Below, piece after piece: positions 46,593 to 56,314 of a stretch of DNA of 64,000 nucleotides. The translations under genes were made by a program, and so were the position numbers. How positions within the stretch are numbered: position 1 is the stretch's first letter; every line of letters starts with the position of its first letter. The notes under the pieces are model-generated. The model saw only the letters and a program-made list of their open reading frames with translations, had not been told where the DNA came from and did no database searches. Origin of the DNA: Pseudacidovorax sp. (GTDB lineage Bacteria > Pseudomonadota > Gammaproteobacteria > Burkholderiales > Burkholderiaceae_C); NCBI RefSeq assembly GCF_017991995.1, contig NZ_JAGOPN010000003.1, positions 62,001-126,000 on the forward strand, given 5' to 3'.

Positions 46593-47477
46593 TCAAAGCT
46601 CCGTCCTCAGCGTCCAGAGTTCAGGGAACAGCACCACGTCCAGCATCTTGCGCAGGTAGCTCACCCCACCGGTGCCGCCAGTGCCGCGCTTGAAGCCGAT
46701 CACCCGTTCCACCGTCGTCACATGGCGGAAGCGCCAGAGGCGGAAGGCGTCCTCGATGTCGGTGAGCTTCTCGCCGAGCTGGTAGAGGTCCCAGTGGGCC
46801 TTCGGGTCGCGGTAGACCGTGAGCCAGGCCTCCTGGACGGCCTCGCTCGCGGTGTAGGGCTGCGTCCAGTCCCGCTCGAGCTTGTCGGCCGGAATGGCGA
46901 GGCCCTCGCGGGCCATGAGTCGCAGGGTCTCGTCGTAGAGCGAAGGGCGGCGCCACGCGGCGTCCACCATGGCCAGCAGGTGCGGCCGGTGGGCATGCGG
47001 CTTGAGCATGGCGGCGTTCTTGTTGCCCAGCGCGAACTCGATGCAGCGGTACTGCGCGCTCTGGAAGCCGCTGGAATTGGCCAGGTAGGGCCGCATGGCG
47101 GTGTACTCCGGCGGCGTCATGGTCGACAGCACCGTCCACGCGCCCACCAGCTGCTCCATGATGCGTGTCACCCGCGCGAGCATCTTGAAGGCCTCGGGCT
47201 TGGTGTTCTCGCTCGGGTTGGCGATGGCGGCCGTGGCGGCCGTCAACTCGTGCAGCATGAGCTTCATCCACAGCTCGCTGGTCTGGTGCTGCACGATGAA
47301 CAGCAGCTCGTCATGCGTGGGCGACAGCGGATGCTGGGCGCTCAGGATCTCGTCCAGATGCAGGTAGTCGCCGTAGCTCATCGACTGGCTGAAGTCGAGC
47401 TGGGCCTTTTCTTCGTGGACGATCTGTTCGGGCAGTGCTCCGCACTCCGCCGGGCCGGCGGATGTCGAGGAATTCAT
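46593..47477 (-). CDS. kynA: Tryptophan 2,3-dioxygenase
   Basis: This 294-residue heme dioxygenase opens the indole ring of tryptophan to N-formylkynurenine, the first step of the kynurenine pathway. The distal His64 is in [13 protein letters not shown] and the heme-ligand His252 in [13 protein letters not shown], followed by KRGTGGTGG (263-271). The length is normal. It lies 26 bp after the aminotransferase gene, probably in one operon. Confidence 0.95.
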   Translation of the reverse strand: MNSSTSAGPAECGALPEQIVHEEKAQLDFSQSMSYGDYLHLDEILSAQHPLSPTHDELLFIVQHQTSELWMKLMLHELTAATAAIANPSENTKPEAFKMLARVTRIMEQLVGAWTVLSTMTPPEYTAMRPYLANSSGFQSAQYRCIEFALGNKNAAMLKPHAHRPHLLAMVDAAWRRPSLYDETLRLMAREGLAIPADKLERDWTQPYTASEAVQEAWLTVYRDPKAHWDLYQLGEKLTDIEDAFRLWRFRHVTTVERVIGFKRGTGGTGGVSYLRKMLDVVLFPELWTLRTEL

Positions 47478-47503
47478 CGCAAGGCTCCTTGGAGGGGTAG
47501 GGG

Positions 47504-48697
47504 TCAGTCCAGCACGGCGGCCATGGCCTGGGCGACGTAGGCCACGTTCTTGGTCGACAGGCCGGCGATGCACATGCGGCCCGAGCGCACCAGATACACC
47601 GCATGCTCTTCGCGCAGGCGGTCCACCTGCTCGGGCGTGAGACCGGTGTAGCTGAACATGCCGCGCTGGGTCAGGAAGTAGCCGAAGTCGCGGCCGGGCA
47701 GGCGGTCGGCCAGCGTGGCATGCAGGGCCTCGCGCATGGCCTTGATGCGGCCGCGCATCTCGGCGAGCTCGGCGTCCCACTGGGCGTAGAGCTCGGGCGT
47801 GCTCAGCACGCGCGTCACGATGCGCGCGCCGTGCGTCGGCGGGCTGGAGTAGTTGGCGCGCACCGAGCTCTTGAGCTGGCCCAGCACCCGGCCGGCTTCC
47901 TCGGCCGAGCCGCACACCACCGACAGGCCGCCGCAGCGCTCGCCGTACAGCGAGAAGCTCTTGGAGAAGGAGTTGGCCAGGAAGAAGCGCACGCCCGCAT
48001 CGGCCAGCGCGCGCGGCGCGAAGGCGTCCTCGACCAGGCCGTCGCCGAAGCCCTGGTAGGCCATGTCCACATAGGGAATCAGGCCGCGCTCGGCGATCAC
48101 GGGGATCAGCTGCTTCCACTGGTCCTGCGACAGGTCGACGCCCGTGGGGTTGTGACAGCTGGCGTGCATCAGCACGATGCTGCGGGCGGGCAGCGTCTTG
48201 AAGGCCGCCAGCATGTTCTCGAAGCGCAGGCCGCCGGTGGCCGGGTCGTAGTACGGGTACAGGTTCACCTGGAAGCCGGCGCCCTCGAACATGGCGCGGT
48301 GGTTCTCCCAGGTCGGGTCGCTGACCCACACCTGCGAATCGCCGAAGTAGCGCTTGAGGAAGTCGCCGCCCACCTTCAGGCCGCCGGAGCCGCCGATGGT
48401 CTGGATGGTGGCAACGCGGCCGCTGGTGACGGCTTCGTGCGTGGGGCCGAAGGCCAGCTTCTGCACCGCGGCGCGGTAGTCGGCCATGCCTTCCATGGGC
48501 AGGTAGGAGCGCGGGCCGATTTCCTGCAGCAGCGCGGTCTCGGCGGTGCGCACCGCCTTCATCACGGGCAGGCGGCCGTCGTCGTCGAAATAGATGCCGA
48601 TGCTCAGCGACACCTTGTTGGGCCGCGTGTCGCGCTGGAAGTCCTCCATCAGCGAGAGGATCGGGTCACCGGGGTAGGCGGGAATGTGTTCGAACAT
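47504..48697 (-). CDS. Aromatic amino acid aminotransferase (class I)
   Basis: This 397-residue PLP enzyme is of the AspC/TyrB (Ialpha) group. It has the N-terminal PDPILSL-like start, the NPTGVDL motif near residue 185, the PLP lysine in [15 protein letters not shown] (about 244-258) and the C-terminal arginine region RMCIAGLS. Members transaminate Tyr, Phe, Trp and Asp. Grouping with kynA points to aromatic amino acid catabolism; aspartate as the main substrate cannot be excluded. Confidence 0.9.
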   Translation of the reverse strand: MFEHIPAYPGDPILSLMEDFQRDTRPNKVSLSIGIYFDDDGRLPVMKAVRTAETALLQEIGPRSYLPMEGMADYRAAVQKLAFGPTHEAVTSGRVATIQTIGGSGGLKVGGDFLKRYFGDSQVWVSDPTWENHRAMFEGAGFQVNLYPYYDPATGGLRFENMLAAFKTLPARSIVLMHASCHNPTGVDLSQDQWKQLIPVIAERGLIPYVDMAYQGFGDGLVEDAFAPRALADAGVRFFLANSFSKSFSLYGERCGGLSVVCGSAEEAGRVLGQLKSSVRANYSSPPTHGARIVTRVLSTPELYAQWDAELAEMRGRIKAMREALHATLADRLPGRDFGYFLTQRGMFSYTGLTPEQVDRLREEHAVYLVRSGRMCIAGLSTKNVAYVAQAMAAVLD

Positions 48698-48873
48698 GGC
48701 GTGGCTTTCGGTGGTGCGGTCCGTGGGCGGAGGGCGGCACGGACGATGCAAGCTGCGGGCCGGGCGGGCTGCCGCGCTCGGGGACGAGCGGCGTAGGACA
48801 GGGCGCTACGGAGCGAAGCGGGGAAGTTATCACCGTCAAAAAATGCGTTGTGTCGCTTATTTCCAACGGTGAC

Positions 48874-48896
48874 CATAAAATAAACGTCGTTTTATG
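48874..48896. promoter_or_regulatory. Inverted repeat between the aminotransferase and RidA genes
   Basis: CATAAAA and TTTTATG (7 bp each) flank 9 nt, in an AT-rich island of the 220-bp divergent gap. The spacing suits a dimeric regulator. Kynurenine genes in some bacteria are controlled by the Lrp/AsnC-type KynR from sites of this kind, but no such gene is seen in the window. Confidence 0.55.
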
Positions 48897-48917
48897 TATG
48901 GAACATCTGGGGCTGTG

Positions 48918-49298
48918 ATGAAGCAAGTGATCGATGTGGGCCTGCCGGCGCTCAAGCAACCTTTTTCTTGGGCCGTGAAGGCCACGGGCGCGATGCTGTT
49001 CACCGCGCATGGGCCCGTCCGCACCGACGGGACCATCGACACCGGGACCATCGAGGCGCAGACGCGCCTGACCTTCGAGAACCTGCGGCGCGCCGTGCAG
49101 GCGGCCGGCGGCACGATGGCCGATGTGACGCAGGTGCTGATCTACATGACCGACGTGGCCGACATGCCGGCCATCGACGCGGTCTACCGCGAGTTCTTCG
49201 AGGCGCCGTATCCCAACCGCTCCAGCGCCGCCGTGGCGGCGCTGGTGGTGCCGGGCATGAAGATAGAGATCGTCGCCTACGCCATGGTGCCGGCCTGA
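48918..49298 (+). CDS. RidA/YjgF family protein (Rid superfamily)
   Basis: This 126-residue protein has the RidA fold. It shows LTFENLRRAVQAAGGTMADVTQVLIYMTD in pieces around 45-75, and the conserved Arg in PNRSSAAVAAL near 100, equivalent to the imine-deaminase arginine of RidA. Rid proteins hydrolyse reactive enamines/imines released by PLP enzymes. It is divergent from an aminotransferase and beside kyn genes, so it may protect or complete aromatic amino acid breakdown. The start at 48918 is preferred over an ATG at 48894 because CTGGGG lies upstream. Confidence 0.85.
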   Translation: MKQVIDVGLPALKQPFSWAVKATGAMLFTAHGPVRTDGTIDTGTIEAQTRLTFENLRRAVQAAGGTMADVTQVLIYMTDVADMPAIDAVYREFFEAPYPNRSSAAVAALVVPGMKIEIVAYAMVPA

Positions 49299-49304
49299 GG
49301 GCCG

Positions 49305-49949
49305 TCAGGTCAGCGCGCGCAGCACGGCGCGCACGGGCGAGGCATCCGCCTGCACAAGCTTGAGTGGCAGCGCGATCAGCTCGTAGTCGCCCTCGGGCAC
49401 GGCGTCGAGCACCAAATTCTCCAGCACGCGCATGTCGTGGCGGCGGATGGTCTGATGGCTGGGCAGGGCCTTGCTGTCGGCCGGGTCGATGCTGGCCGTG
49501 TCGATGCCGATCAGCCGCACGCCCAGCGCGGCGAGGCGCTCGACCGTCTCGGGCGCGTAGGCGGGCAGTTGCGGGTCCCAGCGGTCCACGGGGGCGCGTT
49601 CATAGGTGCGTACCAGCACGCGCGGCGGCAGGTGGTCGTCGACTGCATGAGCGATGTGCCGCCATTCGATGAGCGGCGCCGCGCCGATGGCATGGATCAC
49701 GCGGCAGGTGCCGAGGAAGGCGTCCAGGTCCACCAGGCCGATGGTCGTGCCATCGGCCGCGTAGTGGAGAGGGGCGTCGGCATGCGCGCCCACGTGTGGC
49801 GACATCGTGATCTGGCTGACGTTGACCGGGCAGCCGGGCCCCAGCGTCGCGGCCCATTGCTGTGCATAGGGCGTGTCACCAGGAAAGACGGGGGCGCCGA
49901 CGTAGACGGGCGGCGAAATGTCCCAGAGGCGGGCAGAGGTGGCAGACAT
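49305..49949 (-). CDS. kynB: Kynurenine formamidase
   Basis: This 214-residue metal-dependent hydrolase converts N-formylkynurenine to kynurenine, the step after KynA. The metal-binding [11 protein letters not shown] (52-62, with His52, His56, Asp58) is the cyclase-family signature; [18 protein letters not shown] near the start is typical for KynB. The ATG at 49949 is chosen; another ATG lies 12 bp upstream. kynU is not in the window. kynA, kynB and the RidA gene are close but not in one transcript. Confidence 0.92.
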   Translation of the reverse strand: MSATSARLWDISPPVYVGAPVFPGDTPYAQQWAATLGPGCPVNVSQITMSPHVGAHADAPLHYAADGTTIGLVDLDAFLGTCRVIHAIGAAPLIEWRHIAHAVDDHLPPRVLVRTYERAPVDRWDPQLPAYAPETVERLAALGVRLIGIDTASIDPADSKALPSHQTIRRHDMRVLENLVLDAVPEGDYELIALPLKLVQADASPVRAVLRALT

Positions 49950-50049
49950 GGGTCGGACCATAGCGCTGCCGCGGCGGGCGTGGTGTCGGTTATTCCCAAC
50001 GCGGACGAAGACGCGACCTGTGCGCGTTGCCCCGGCGTCAGGCGCTCGC

Positions 50050-50358
50050 TCAGCCCTCGAGTGCCGGCAGGCCGTGCCGTGCGCGCGCCTTCTCGCAGCC
50101 GTAGCTCCCGGGCTCGAGTTCGCGACAGGGATTCGGTCGCCACTCGTAGATGCCGCAGCTCACCGATTGCCCCACCTTGCCGGTGAGCGCCGCGCAGCGA
50201 ATCGGCACATGGTCCGTGCCTCGCATGCGGCAGGTGGCGCCGTTGACCTCGACCGTCAGCCCGGCGGGCACCGTGCCGCCCATGTCGTCCAGCTCATAGA
50301 TGCTGAAGTCGACACGGTAGCTGGCGCAGCAGGCACCGCAGCTCTGGCAGGGGCTCAT
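50050..50358 (-). CDS. YkgJ-family zinc/iron-chelating Cys-cluster protein
   Basis: This 102-residue protein has an N-terminal CQSCGACC cluster (Cys4, 7, 10, 11) and further cysteines at about 43, 55, 68, 78 and 87, as in the YkgJ (CxxCxxCC) family. The ending with [21 protein letters not shown] is typical. The bound metal and role are not known. It starts 19 bp after argF and is probably co-transcribed. Confidence 0.85.
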   Translation of the reverse strand: MSPCQSCGACCASYRVDFSIYELDDMGGTVPAGLTVEVNGATCRMRGTDHVPIRCAALTGKVGQSVSCGIYEWRPNPCRELEPGSYGCEKARARHGLPALEG

Positions 50359-50377
50359 GGACGCGCCGCGAACGCCG

Positions 50378-51334
50378 TCAGCCGATGCGGCCGAGCAGCA
50401 GATACTCCATCAGTGCCTTCTGCACATGCATGCGGTTCTCGGCCTCGTCCCAGACGACCGACTGCGGGCCGTCGATGACCTCGCCCGTGACCTCTTCGCC
50501 GCGGTGGGCGGGCAGGCAATGCATGAAGAGGGCGTCGGGCTGGGCGACGGCCATCATGGCCTCGTCCACGCACCAGTCGGCGAAGGCCTGGCGGCGCTGC
50601 TCGTTCTCGGCCTCGTAGCCCATGCTGGTCCACACATCGGTGGTGACCAGATGGGCGTCGCGACAGGCGTCCATCGGGTCCTTGAAGACCTTGTAGCTGT
50701 CGCCGGAGCGGATGCCGGCGACGGCCTGGTCCACCTCGTAGCCGCTGGGCGTGCTCACGTGCACTGCAAAGCCGAGGATCTCGGCAGCCTGCAGCCAGGT
50801 GTTGGCCATGTTGTTGCCGTCGCCCACCCAGGCCACAGTCTTGCCACGCAGCGCCTCGGGGTCCGGCGTGCCGTCGGCGCCGAGACCGCGGTGCTCCAGG
50901 TAGGTGAACAGGTCGGCCAGGATCTGGCAGGGATGGAATTCGTTGGTCAGGCCGTTGATGACCGGCACGCGCGAGTTGGCGGCGAAGCGTTCGATCTTCT
51001 CCTGCTCGTAGGTGCGGATCATGACCAGGTCGGTCATACGGCTGATGACCTTGGCGCTGTCCTCGATGGGCTCGGCGCGACCCAATTGGCTGTCGCCGGT
51101 GGTCAGGTGCACGACGCTGCCGCCGAGCTGGTACATGCCGGCCTCGAAGCTCACGCGGGTGCGGGTGCTGGCCTTCTCGAAGATCATGGCCAGTGTGCGA
51201 TCCGCCAGCGTGTGGTGCTTCTCGTAGGTCTTGAACTTCTTCTTGATGAGCGCCGCGCGTCGGAACAGGTACGCGTACTCGTCGGCCGTGAAGTCGCTGA
51301 ACTGGAGGTAGTGGCGGATCGCAGGAAGGCTCAT
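50378..51334 (-). CDS. argF: Ornithine carbamoyltransferase
   Basis: This 318-residue enzyme makes citrulline from ornithine and carbamoyl phosphate in arginine synthesis. The carbamoyl-phosphate motif STRTR is at 56-60, the HPCQ motif near 134-137 and the HCLPAHRGEEV segment near 273-283. Position 4 bp after argD gives an argDF unit; the order argD-argF is common in Burkholderiales. Confidence 0.96.
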   Translation of the reverse strand: MSLPAIRHYLQFSDFTADEYAYLFRRAALIKKKFKTYEKHHTLADRTLAMIFEKASTRTRVSFEAGMYQLGGSVVHLTTGDSQLGRAEPIEDSAKVISRMTDLVMIRTYEQEKIERFAANSRVPVINGLTNEFHPCQILADLFTYLEHRGLGADGTPDPEALRGKTVAWVGDGNNMANTWLQAAEILGFAVHVSTPSGYEVDQAVAGIRSGDSYKVFKDPMDACRDAHLVTTDVWTSMGYEAENEQRRQAFADWCVDEAMMAVAQPDALFMHCLPAHRGEEVTGEVIDGPQSVVWDEAENRMHVQKALMEYLLLGRIG

Positions 51335-51338
51335 GGGC

Positions 51339-52544
51339 TTATTGTGCCGGCTCGGCCAGGAAGGCCTTCACGATGGGGGCGAGGAGGGCGACGATCTCGT
51401 CGGCTTCGGCCACGGTGAGGACGAGCGGCGGCACCAGGCGGATCACGCTGTCTGCCGTCACCGACAGCAGGAGGCCGGCGTCGCAGGCGCGGGTCAGCAC
51501 GGCGCCGGCGGGCCGGTCGAGTTCGATGCCGAGCATCAGGCCCTGGCCGCGTACCTCCTTCACGCCGGCCACGCCTTCGAAGGCGGCCTGCAGCGCGGCC
51601 TTGAGGTGCGCACCGACATCGGCGGCGTTCTGCAGCAGGCCGTCCTTCTCCATGATGCGCAGCGTCTCGATGCCGGCGCGCATGGCCAGCGGGTTGCCGC
51701 CGAAGGTGGTGCCGTGGTTGCCCGGCTGGAAGATGTTCGCGGCCTTGGGGCCGGCCACCACCGCGCCCACCGGCACGCCCGAACCCAGGCCCTTGGCCAG
51801 CGACATCACGTCCGGCACGATGCCGGCCCACTGGTGGGCGAACCACTTGCCGGTGCGGCCGATGCCGGTCTGGATCTCGTCGATCATCATCAGCCAGTCG
51901 TTGGCGTCGCACAGGGCCCGCACCTGCTGCAGGTAGTCCCAGCGCATCGGGTGGATGCCGCCTTCGCCCTGGATGGTCTCGAACATCACGGCCACCACGT
52001 TGGGGTTTCCCTCGGTCGCCTTCTTCAGCGCCTCGATGTCGTTGAGCGGCACGCGGATGAAGCCCTCGACCAGCGGGCCGAAGCCTTTCTGGATCTTCGG
52101 ATTGCCGGTGGCCGACAGCGTGGCCAGGCTGCGGCCGTGGAAGGCATGCTCGTACACGACGATCTCCGGCCGCTCGATGCCCTTGTCGTGGCCGAACTTG
52201 CGGGCCAGCTTGATGGCGGCCTCGTTGGCCTCCAGCCCGGTGCAGCAGAAGAAGGCGTTGGTCATGCCCGACAGCGCCGTCAGGCGCTCGGCCAGCACTT
52301 CCTGGCCGGGCACGTAGTAGTAGTTGGAGGTGTGGATCAGCTGGGTGAGCTGTTCCTGCAGCGCCGGCACCAGTTCGGGATGGTTGTGGCCCAGCGTGTT
52401 GACGGCGATGCCGCCCAGGCCATCCAGATAGGCCTTGCCATTGACGTCCCACACGCGGCAGCCCTGCCCGCGCACCAGGGCGATGGGCAGCCGGCCATAG
52501 GTGTTCATGACGTGGGGCGAGGTGGGGGCGGCAGTGGCGCTCAT
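51339..52544 (-). CDS. argD: Acetylornithine aminotransferase
   Basis: This 401-residue class III aminotransferase converts N-acetylglutamate semialdehyde and glutamate to N-acetylornithine and 2-oxoglutarate. The core is seen in GLGGIAVNTLGHNHPE (about 42-57), the MIDEIQTGIGRTG block and the PLP lysine in SLAKGLGSGVPVGA (about 252-265). The ATG at 52542-52544 gives the typical N-terminus; the frame is open further upstream without conserved sequence. It is divergent from the DUF3579 gene. Confidence 0.93.
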   Translation of the reverse strand: MSATAAPTSPHVMNTYGRLPIALVRGQGCRVWDVNGKAYLDGLGGIAVNTLGHNHPELVPALQEQLTQLIHTSNYYYVPGQEVLAERLTALSGMTNAFFCCTGLEANEAAIKLARKFGHDKGIERPEIVVYEHAFHGRSLATLSATGNPKIQKGFGPLVEGFIRVPLNDIEALKKATEGNPNVVAVMFETIQGEGGIHPMRWDYLQQVRALCDANDWLMMIDEIQTGIGRTGKWFAHQWAGIVPDVMSLAKGLGSGVPVGAVVAGPKAANIFQPGNHGTTFGGNPLAMRAGIETLRIMEKDGLLQNAADVGAHLKAALQAAFEGVAGVKEVRGQGLMLGIELDRPAGAVLTRACDAGLLLSVTADSVIRLVPPLVLTVAEADEIVALLAPIVKAFLAEPAQ

Positions 52545-52722
52545 GGGTTCTCCTGAAAGTGAAGAAATTCTAGGTGGGGGGCATGACGCCTTCGTTGAGG
52601 ATTGCGCATCACTGCCATGCGCCCCAGTCCCATCGGATGCATGTCCCGCGGCGGTCGCGCGCGGGACACGCTGGGTAGAATCCCTTGTGCGGCGCAACAC
52701 GCCTGCGCCGAACACGAGAACA

Positions 52723-53046
52723 ATGGTTTCCCCCTCTGCCAAAGAAGTCTTCATCCAGGGCGTCACGAGCCAGGGTCGCACCTTTCGGCCCAGCGACTGG
52801 GCCGAGCGGCTGGCCGGCGTGATGAGCCAGTTCCGCCCCGGCGGTGCCCGCCTCGGGGGGCATCTCAGCTATTCGCCCTGGTGCGTGCCGACGGTGATCA
52901 ACGGCGTGAAGTGCGTGGTGGTCCACCGTGACCTGCAGGAGTCCGAACCGATGGCATGGGACTTCGTCATGAACTTCGCCAAGGACAACGACCTCCAGGT
53001 GGCCGAGGCCTGCCTGGTGCCGGACGGGAAGCCCGCCAAGGGCTGA
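52723..53046 (+). CDS. DUF3579 family protein
   Basis: This 107-residue protein belongs to DUF3579, a family largely limited to betaproteobacteria. It has FIQGVTSQGRTFRPSDWAERL in the first third (residues 9-29), and CVPTVINGVKCVVVHRDL in the middle. No reaction is known. ACGAGAACA before the ATG is a modest Shine-Dalgarno. It lies between divergent argD and convergent rpsT, and ends at a bidirectional terminator. Confidence 0.85.
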   Translation: MVSPSAKEVFIQGVTSQGRTFRPSDWAERLAGVMSQFRPGGARLGGHLSYSPWCVPTVINGVKCVVVHRDLQESEPMAWDFVMNFAKDNDLQVAEACLVPDGKPAKG

Positions 53047-53091
53047 TTGCCTCGCCCCTTTGCTGCTCCGGGCCCACCGGGTCCAGAAACG

Positions 53092-53123
53092 AAAAAACCG
53101 CCCGAAGGCGGTTTTTCTTTTTT
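53092..53123. terminator. Bidirectional terminator between DUF3579 and rpsT
   Basis: AAAACCGCC and GGCGGTTTT with a CGAA tetraloop make a 9-bp stem; T-runs follow on both strands. It serves the DUF3579 gene (+) and rpsT (-), whose stops flank it. Confidence 0.9.
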
Positions 53124-53187
53124 CGCTGCAGCGCACCCGATCAAACGGCGGACCGCCTGTCGGCAGTCCGGGCTGACCTGAATTTCG

Positions 53188-53502
53188 TCAGGCGGCGGCC
53201 GCCGGAGCGGCAGTGGCCAGGGCCTTGACCTTGGCGGCCAGGCGGCTCTTGTCGCGCGCGGCCTTGTTCTTGTGGAAGATGCCCTTGTCGGCGATGGTGT
53301 CGACGACGCTCTGGGCCTTGGCGAACAGCTCGGTAGCCTTGGCTTGGTCGCCAGCGGCAACGGCCTTGGCAACGTTCTTCAGGGCCGTGCGGTACTTGGA
53401 GCGCAGCGAGCTGTTGGCGGCATTGAGCTTGGTGTCCTGGCGGACGCGCTTGCGGCCCGACGCGAGGCGCGGGTTCTTCTTTTTGGGCTTGGCGGATGCC
53501 AT
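53188..53502 (-). CDS. rpsT: Small ribosomal subunit protein bS20
   Basis: This 104-residue basic helical protein shows the S20 pattern [19 protein letters not shown] in pieces at its start and [16 protein letters not shown] in the first helix. The C-terminal ATAAPAAAA tail is an Ala-rich extension beyond the ~87-residue E. coli protein. It binds 16S rRNA early in 30S assembly. It is divergent from murJ. Confidence 0.96.
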   Translation of the reverse strand: MASAKPKKKNPRLASGRKRVRQDTKLNAANSSLRSKYRTALKNVAKAVAAGDQAKATELFAKAQSVVDTIADKGIFHKNKAARDKSRLAAKVKALATAAPAAAA

Positions 53503-53667
53503 ATTTGTGTTCCTTGAGTGTCTGGGGATGATGCGGCGAACCCGCGAGTATAGCCCACCCGATTCTTGCTCGCCTCGGGCAAGAGTGCCCTGGTCAGCGG
53601 CGGCAACGGGAGCAGGCGGTTGCCCGCGCAGCCAGGCGCCCCAAGGCCCCGCCTACACTGCGCCGCC

Positions 53668-55230
53668 GTGTCGCTCTTCAAATCCGCTTCCACCGTCTCC
53701 CTGCTGACCCTGGCCTCGCGCATCACCGGCCTTGTGCGCGATGTGCTGATGAGCTCGGTGTTCGGCGTGAGCGCGCTGACCGACGCCTTCTACGTCGCCT
53801 TTCGCATTCCCAACCTGTTCCGTCGCGTGCTGGGAGAGGGCGCGTTCAGCCAAGCCTTCGTGCCGGTGCTGTCGGCCACCCGCACCGAGGGTGGCGAGGA
53901 CGCGGCGCGGCAACTGATCGACCATGTCGGTACGCTGCTGCTGTGGGCGTTGGTGCTGCTGTGCGGGGTGGGCGTGATCGCCGCGCCGCTGATGGTGTGG
54001 GCCATGGCCAGCGGCCTGGAACGCTCGGGTAGCTTCGATGCCGCCGTCGTGATGACGCGCTGGATGTTCCCCTACATCGGCTTCATGTCGCTGGTGGCTT
54101 TTGCCGGCGGCATCCTCAACACCTGGAAGCGCTTCGCGGTGCCGGCCGCCTCGCCCGTACTGCTCAACGTGGCGTTGATCCTGTCCATCGTGGCGGGGGC
54201 GCCGCTGTTCCGGCGCTGGGGCATCGAGCCGATCTACGCCCAGTGCGTGGGCGTGATGGTGGGCGGCATGTTGCAGCTGGCGATCCAGATCCCGGCGCTG
54301 CGCCGACTGGGCCTGATGCCGAAGCTGGCGGTGCGCTTCGCAGCCCTGCGCGAGGCCTGGGCCGACCCGGGCACCCGCAAGATCCTCGGCCTGATGCTGC
54401 CGGCCATGATCGGTGTCAGCGGGGCGCAGCTGTCGCTGCTCATCAACACACAGATCGCCTCGCACCTGACCGCCGGCAGCGTCACCTGGATCACCAATGC
54501 CGACCGGCTGATGGAGTTTCCCAGCGCGATGCTGGGCGTGGCCCTGGGCGTGGTGCTGATGCCCCAGCTGGCGGCGGCCCGCGCGGCCCAGGATGCGGAT
54601 CGCTATTCCGCCATGCTGGACTGGGGGCTTCGGCTCATCGTGCTGTTGGCGCTGCCCTGTGCGGCGGCCCTGCTGGTGTTTCCGGTGCCGCTGGTGGCGG
54701 TGCTGTTCCACAACGGCGCCTTCGACGACGCCAGCGTGCTGCGCACGGCGGATGCGCTGGCGGGCTACGGCGTCGGGCTGGTGGGCATCGTGTCGATCAA
54801 AGTGCTGGCTGCCGGTTTCTATGCGCGCCACGACATGCGCACGCCCATGCGCATCAGCCTGGCGGCGCTGGCCATCACCCAGCTGCTCAACCTGGCGTTC
54901 GTTCCCTGGCTGCAGCATGCGGGCCTGACGCTGGCCATCGGCGTGGGGCAACTGGTCAATGCGCTGGCGCTGTGGGTGGGCCTGCGCCGCAGCGGTAGCT
55001 ACCGGTTGGCGCCGGGCTGGGGCCGCTTCCTGCTGCAGGTGCTGGCGGGAACCGTGGTGATGACGACGCTGCTGGTCTGGGGTGCGCACGGTTTCGACTG
55101 GGTGGGCCTGCGCAGCCAGCGGCTGCTGCGCATCGGGCTGCTGGCGGCCTTCGTGGCGGGGGCGGCGGTGCTGTATTTCGGTGTGTTGACCGCCTGCGGC
55201 CTGCGGTTGCGCAGCTTCGTGCGGCGCTGA
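53668..55230 (+). CDS. murJ: Lipid II flippase MurJ
   Basis: This 520-residue inner-membrane MOP-superfamily protein flips lipid II for peptidoglycan assembly. About fourteen helices are visible. Conserved residues include the N-terminal TLASRITGLVRDVLMSSVFG region, the RIPNLFRRVLGEGAFSQAF segment (about 46-64) and the charged RYSAMLDWG region. The start is GTG at 53668; TACACT (53654-53659) lies 8 nt upstream and no Shine-Dalgarno is present, so the transcript may be leaderless. The order rpsT-murJ is common. Confidence 0.94.
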   Translation: MSLFKSASTVSLLTLASRITGLVRDVLMSSVFGVSALTDAFYVAFRIPNLFRRVLGEGAFSQAFVPVLSATRTEGGEDAARQLIDHVGTLLLWALVLLCGVGVIAAPLMVWAMASGLERSGSFDAAVVMTRWMFPYIGFMSLVAFAGGILNTWKRFAVPAASPVLLNVALILSIVAGAPLFRRWGIEPIYAQCVGVMVGGMLQLAIQIPALRRLGLMPKLAVRFAALREAWADPGTRKILGLMLPAMIGVSGAQLSLLINTQIASHLTAGSVTWITNADRLMEFPSAMLGVALGVVLMPQLAAARAAQDADRYSAMLDWGLRLIVLLALPCAAALLVFPVPLVAVLFHNGAFDDASVLRTADALAGYGVGLVGIVSIKVLAAGFYARHDMRTPMRISLAALAITQLLNLAFVPWLQHAGLTLAIGVGQLVNALALWVGLRRSGSYRLAPGWGRFLLQVLAGTVVMTTLLVWGAHGFDWVGLRSQRLLRIGLLAAFVAGAAVLYFGVLTACGLRLRSFVRR

Positions 55231-55316
55231 AGCACGGCGCCCGGCATCGCCGAGGTGGCCGTGGGGCTTCCGCCGGCCGCCTTGACGCTGGCGACGCGGC
55301 TCCACTACAAAGGCCC

Positions 55317-56168
55317 ATGTCTCTTCGATACGACACGCCGACGCCACTGGCCTATTTCGAATCGCTGGTGCAGAGCGACGAGCACTTCCCCCTGCTCGAG
55401 GCCGCCGCCAGCCTCGCGCAGGATGAGTATCCCGAGCTCGACGTCCAGCAGGTGCTGGGCGACATGGACCAGCTGCTGGCCCGCCTCAAGCGGCGCCTGC
55501 CGGCGGACGCCGCGCCGCTGGCGCGGCTTCGGGCGCTGAACCAGTTCTTCTTCCACGACCTGGGTTTCGGCGGCAACGTCAACGACTACTACGACCCCGA
55601 CAACAGCTTCCTGCATGCGGTGCTGCGCACCCGGCGCGGCATCCCGATCTCGCTGGCGGTGCTGTGGATCGAGCTGGCCCAGGGCCTGAACCTGCATGCG
55701 CGCGGCATCAGCTTTCCCGGTCATTTCATGCTGAAGGTGTCGCTGCCCAAGGGGCAGGTCGTGATCGACCCCTTCACCGGCCGTTCGCTGTCGCGGGAGG
55801 AACTGGCCGAACGCCTGGAGCCGTACAAGCGCAGCAACGGCCTGGTGGGCGAATTCGACGTGCCGCTGGGCCTGTACCTGCAGCCCGCGCCTGCACGGGA
55901 GATCATCGCCCGCATGCTGCGCAACCTGAAGGAGATCCACAGCGCGCAGGAGGACTGGGCCCGCCTGATCGCCGTTCTGGACCGCCTGATCGTGCTGCTG
56001 CCCCAGGCCTGGGGCGAGTACCGCGACCGCGGCCTGGCCCGCGCCGAGCAGGGCCATACCGCGCAGGCGGTGCATGACCTCGACACCTACCTCGCCCATG
56101 CCGAGGACGCTCTGGACGTCGATGCCATCACCGAGCGTGCCGCCGAACTCAGACGCGCACTGTCCTGA
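55317..56168 (+). CDS. SirB1-like transglutaminase-fold/TPR protein
   Basis: This 283-residue protein has a transglutaminase-like core (about 60-180). The motif FHDLGFGGNVNDYYDPDN is followed by the GIPISLAVLWIELAQ helix and FPGHFMLKV (about 136-144). A C-terminal TPR-like helical region follows (about 200-280). It belongs to the SirB1 family, often next to prfA or murJ; no catalysis is established. TACAAA at 55306-55311 is 5 nt before the ATG; the ATG is otherwise poorly primed. Confidence 0.85.
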   Translation: MSLRYDTPTPLAYFESLVQSDEHFPLLEAAASLAQDEYPELDVQQVLGDMDQLLARLKRRLPADAAPLARLRALNQFFFHDLGFGGNVNDYYDPDNSFLHAVLRTRRGIPISLAVLWIELAQGLNLHARGISFPGHFMLKVSLPKGQVVIDPFTGRSLSREELAERLEPYKRSNGLVGEFDVPLGLYLQPAPAREIIARMLRNLKEIHSAQEDWARLIAVLDRLIVLLPQAWGEYRDRGLARAEQGHTAQAVHDLDTYLAHAEDALDVDAITERAAELRRALS

Positions 56169-56314
56169 AGAACGGCCGTCACCGCCCGCTCGGGGCTCCG
56201 CGCGCCCGCAAGTGGCGCAATCAGGCCAGAACAACGAGATTCGCGCCGATGCACTGACGACTTGCTGACCACCCCCTGGTCAGCTTCCCTTCGGGTGGGG
56301 TAGCCTTCGCCCCC

